DNA from: Bordetella parapertussis
Lineage (GTDB): Bacteria > Pseudomonadota > Gammaproteobacteria > Burkholderiales > Burkholderiaceae_D
Length of the DNA stretch: 16,479 nt
Reading direction: 5' to 3'
Assembly (NCBI GenBank): GCA_945883145.1
Contig: CAMCXB010000053.1
Location: 1-16,479, forward strand
Shown here: one piece after another, positions 13,824-16,479 of the stretch
Layout of the letters: every line of letters begins with the position of its first letter
Position numbering within the stretch: the first letter of the stretch is position 1
Program-made: the position numbers and the translations under genes
Notes under the pieces: generated by a model
Databases searched by the model: none
Told to the model about the DNA's origin: nothing
What the model saw: the letters and a program-made list of their open reading frames with translations, nothing else

Positions 13824-15413
13824 TTACTTAACAGTCGGAGGTACTTCAAATGTATGGAAAGGTGCTGGGCTAGGAATGGTCCACTCCAAACCTTCTGCGC
13901 CATCCCATGGTTTATCTGCTGCTTTTTCACCACCACGAATTGCTGGTAGAACAACCGCAAACAAGAAGTAAACCTGTGACAAACCGAAACCAAATGCGCC
14001 TATAGAAGCAATCATATTGAAGTCAGTGAACTGCGCGGCGTAGTCAGCATAGCGACGTGGCATACCCGCTAAACCCAAGAAGTGCATAGGGAAGAAGGTG
14101 ACGTTGAATGTGATCAACGAAGCCCAGAAATGGAACTTACCGCGTGATTCGTTGTACATGAAGCCTGTCCACTTTGGTCCCCAGTAGTAGAAACCAGCAA
14201 ACAGTGAGAACAAGGAACCCGCTACCAAAACATAGTGGAAGTGCGCTACAACATAGTAGGTGTCTTGCATTTGAATATCGACTGGCGTAATTGCCAAAAT
14301 CAAACCTGTGAAGCCACCCATAGTGAACACAAACAGGAAGCCGACTGCAAATAACATCGGTGTTTCAAACGTCATAGAACCGCGCCACATAGTCGCAATC
14401 CAGTTAAATACTTTTACCCCCGTTGGCACAGCAATCAACATAGTGGCGTACATAAAGAACAATTGGCTAGTGACAGGCATACCGGTTGCAAACATGTGAT
14501 GCGCCCAAACGATGAAGGACAAGATCGCGATAGACGATGTTGCATACACCATGGAAGCATAACCAAACAATGGCTTACGAGCGAATGCAGGAATGATTTG
14601 AGAAACAATACCGAACGCTGGCAAGATCATGATGTACACCTCTGGATGACCAAAGAACCAGAAGATATGTTGATACATCACAGGATCACCACCACCTGCC
14701 GCATTGAAAAATGAAGTTCCGAAATGACGATCAGTCAACGTCATGGTGATTGCACCTGCCAACACTGGCATAACAGCAATCAGTAAGTACGCAGTGATCA
14801 ACCAAGTCCAGCAAAACATAGGCATCTTCATCAGTGTCATGCCAGGAGCGCGCATGTTCAAGATGGTAGTGACGATGTTAATCGAACCCATGATCGAAGA
14901 AGCACCCATGATATGCATGGCGAAAATACCCATGTCCATACCAATACCCATCTGGGTTGATAACGGTGCATACAAGGTCCAACCTGCTGCTGTCGCACCA
15001 CCAGGTACTAGGAACGAACCAACTAACAGAATCGCTGCTGGTGGTAACAACCAGAAGGAGAAGTTATTCATACGCGCGAAAGCCATGTCCGCAGCACCGA
15101 TTTGCAATGGAATCATCCAGTTTGCAAAACCTACGAAGGCCGGCATGATGGCACCGAACACCATGATCAAACCGTGCATGGTGGTTAACTGATTAAAGAA
15201 CTCAGGCTTAAATAATTGCAAGCCTGGTTGGAAAAGTTCAGCACGAATACCTAATGCTAGAACACCGCCAGTCAATAACATTGCAAACGAAAACCACAGA
15301 TATAAGGTGCCGATATCTTTATGATTGGTCGCAAACAACCAACGCTGCCAACCATGAGGATGATGATCGTGCGCGTCGTGACCGTCGTGTGCGTGATCGA
15401 TAGTTGTACTCAT
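13824..15413 (-). CDS. ctaD: Cytochrome c oxidase subunit I (haem-copper oxidase, A1 type)
   Basis: Subunit I reduces O2 at the haem a3-CuB centre and pumps protons. The 529-residue protein has twelve spans and all key residues. H80 and H393 bind haem a. H256 in GHPEVY, with Y260 for the His-Tyr crosslink, and H305 and H306 bind CuB. H391 in HFHYVL binds haem a3. The D-pathway is complete (D109 in DMAFARMNN, E258 in HPEVY), as is the K-pathway (K334 in PTGVKVF), placing it in the A1 mitochondrial-like class. The cytoplasmic N-terminus has seven histidines between residues 7 and 20. A strong AGGAGA ribosome-binding site precedes the ATG at 15413. The stop is followed by a hairpin, and ctaC lies 33 bases upstream. 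Confidence 0.98.
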   Translation of the reverse strand: MSTTIDHAHDGHDAHDHHPHGWQRWLFATNHKDIGTLYLWFSFAMLLTGGVLALGIRAELFQPGLQLFKPEFFNQLTTMHGLIMVFGAIMPAFVGFANWMIPLQIGAADMAFARMNNFSFWLLPPAAILLVGSFLVPGGATAAGWTLYAPLSTQMGIGMDMGIFAMHIMGASSIMGSINIVTTILNMRAPGMTLMKMPMFCWTWLITAYLLIAVMPVLAGAITMTLTDRHFGTSFFNAAGGGDPVMYQHIFWFFGHPEVYIMILPAFGIVSQIIPAFARKPLFGYASMVYATSSIAILSFIVWAHHMFATGMPVTSQLFFMYATMLIAVPTGVKVFNWIATMWRGSMTFETPMLFAVGFLFVFTMGGFTGLILAITPVDIQMQDTYYVVAHFHYVLVAGSLFSLFAGFYYWGPKWTGFMYNESRGKFHFWASLITFNVTFFPMHFLGLAGMPRRYADYAAQFTDFNMIASIGAFGFGLSQVYFLFAVVLPAIRGGEKAADKPWDGAEGLEWTIPSPAPFHTFEVPPTVK

Positions 15414-15446
15414 CTGATTCTCCTGATATTTCGATTCAATGCGAAA

Positions 15447-16479
15447 TTATTTGCGTGCAGCTAAAACTTCAGCTGCTTGCACCATGTTTTGACCTGCCTT
15501 GTTTGACCAATGATTACGGGTATAAGTAATCACTGCAGCAATTTCAGTGTCAGACAAAGTTTTCCATGAAGGCATAGCGTTCTTACCATTCAACAGCATA
15601 GCAATTTGATCGCCCTTAGGTCCATTCACTACTTTTGATCCATCCAATGCAGGGAAAGCACCTGGTACACCTTTGCCGCTGTCTTGATGACAAGCTACAC
15701 AGTTAGATGCATAAACTACAGCACCTTTGGTATTGAGCTCAGCCAAAGTTAGCGCTTTATTTGCATCTTCTGCATCAGCACTTGAGCCCTTCTTCTTATC
15801 TGCTACCCATTTTGCGTAATCTGCTTCGCTAAGAACATTCACAACGATAGGCATGAAGGCATGCTCTTTGCCACACAGCTCATAACAGTTACCGCGATAA
15901 GTTCCGACTTTCTCTGCTTTGAACCATGTGTCGCGTACAAAACCTGGAATCGCATCTTGTTTTACGCCCAAGGCTGGAACACCCCAAGCATGAATCACAT
16001 CATTCGCTGTAGTGACGATACGGATTTTCTTATTCACTGGCACAACGAGTGGATTGTCCACTTCAATTAAATAGTTGTCGCCCTTAGTTGCACCTTCATG
16101 AATTTGATCACGTGGGGTAGCCAGTGCTGAGTAATAAGCAATACCTTCGCCCTCACCCTTGATGTAGTCATAGCCCCATTTCCATTGCATACCCGTGGCT
16201 TTAATGGTGATGTCGGCATTCGATGTGTCTTTCATCGCCACCACAGTTTTAGTTGCTGGCAAAGCCATCAAAATAACGATAATGAATGGCACGACTGTCC
16301 ATGCGATCTCAACTGTGGTGCTCTCATGAAAGCTAGCTGCTTTGTGACCTAGTGATTTACGATGCTTGAGTATGGAGTAGAACATCACACCAAATACAGC
16401 AAGGAAGATAACTACACAAATCACCATCATCAAGGTATGCAGCTGATAGATGTCAGATGCAATCGCTGTCACAGGCGGT
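15447..16479 (-). CDS. ctaC: Cytochrome c oxidase subunit II with fused cytochrome c (caa3 type), 5'-truncated
   Basis: Subunit II receives electrons from cytochrome c through its CuA centre. The frame stays open to the window edge (codons for Pro-Pro precede the GTG at 16470-16472), so the real start and signal peptide are outside; that GTG is internal. Numbering from it, two spans lie near 12-34 and 55-72, followed by the aromatic electron-entry patch MQWKWGYDY (95-103). The CuA ligands are H161, C196, E198, C200, H204 and M207 (CYELCGKEHAFM). A C-terminal class I cytochrome c domain follows, with CVACH (258-262) and a probable methionine ligand in NAMPSW (M300). The fused haem c domain makes this a caa3-type oxidase. 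It is the first visible gene of the operon; its promoter lies outside the window. Confidence 0.97.
   Translation of the reverse strand, partial: PPVTAIASDIYQLHTLMMVICVVIFLAVFGVMFYSILKHRKSLGHKAASFHESTTVEIAWTVVPFIIVILMALPATKTVVAMKDTSNADITIKATGMQWKWGYDYIKGEGEGIAYYSALATPRDQIHEGATKGDNYLIEVDNPLVVPVNKKIRIVTTANDVIHAWGVPALGVKQDAIPGFVRDTWFKAEKVGTYRGNCYELCGKEHAFMPIVVNVLSEADYAKWVADKKKGSSADAEDANKALTLAELNTKGAVVYASNCVACHQDSGKGVPGAFPALDGSKVVNGPKGDQIAMLLNGKNAMPSWKTLSDTEIAAVITYTRNHWSNKAGQNMVQAAEVLAARK

Noticed and set aside
14743..15192. 149-codon open frame on the plus strand opposite ctaD
   Set aside because: It is antisense to highly conserved subunit I coding sequence, has no recognisable domain, and long antisense frames are expected from that codon pattern.

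Overview
The window is a gene-dense piece of a bacterial chromosome with moderate G+C. By eye it looks somewhat A+T-rich for its group; I did not compute the value. Gene content and order point to a betaproteobacterium: ftsY-ftsE-ftsX-rpoH in a row, a pair of M16 peptidases next to rsmD-coaD, and a cytochrome oxidase cluster carrying the small companion genes DUF2970 and DUF2909 typical of that class. A low-G+C Nitrosomonadales/Methylophilaceae-like lineage would fit, but this is inference. I saw no mobile element, CRISPR array, tRNA or rRNA.

Layout. (1) Positions 1-3828, minus strand: two M16-family metalloproteases (one with an intact zinc site, one without), rsmD, and coaD cut by the left window edge. 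(2) Positions 3925-7610, plus strand: ftsY, ftsE and ftsX (co-translational membrane targeting and divisome ABC complex), then rpoH (sigma-32) behind a 213-base leader. That leader holds a perfect CIRCE inverted repeat, the operator of the HrcA repressor. (3) Positions 7659-11601, minus strand: a haem a and copper assembly block read as SURF1, a membrane-anchored Sco-like protein, ctaA, ctaB and sco. It is closed by a bidirectional terminator shared with rpoH. (4) Positions 11708-11911, plus strand: a small DUF2909 twin-membrane-span gene, alone and opposite to its neighbours. (5) Positions 11978-16479, minus strand: the caa3-type cytochrome c oxidase cluster, read as ctaC (subunit II with fused cytochrome c, 5' end cut by the right window edge), ctaD (subunit I), a 36-residue membrane peptide, ctaG (Cox11), a DUF2970 protein and ctaE (subunit III), closed by a second bidirectional terminator.

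How it works together. Regions 3 and 5 encode a haem-copper oxidase and much of its assembly line. CtaB makes haem o and CtaA converts it to haem a. SURF1 helps haem a insertion, Cox11 delivers CuB, and Sco serves the CuA site of subunit II. The second Sco-like protein and the very small membrane proteins are probable accessory assembly factors. The most interesting regulatory signal is the CIRCE element upstream of rpoH, which would place the sigma-32 heat-shock regulon under HrcA. The rest is conserved housekeeping content.
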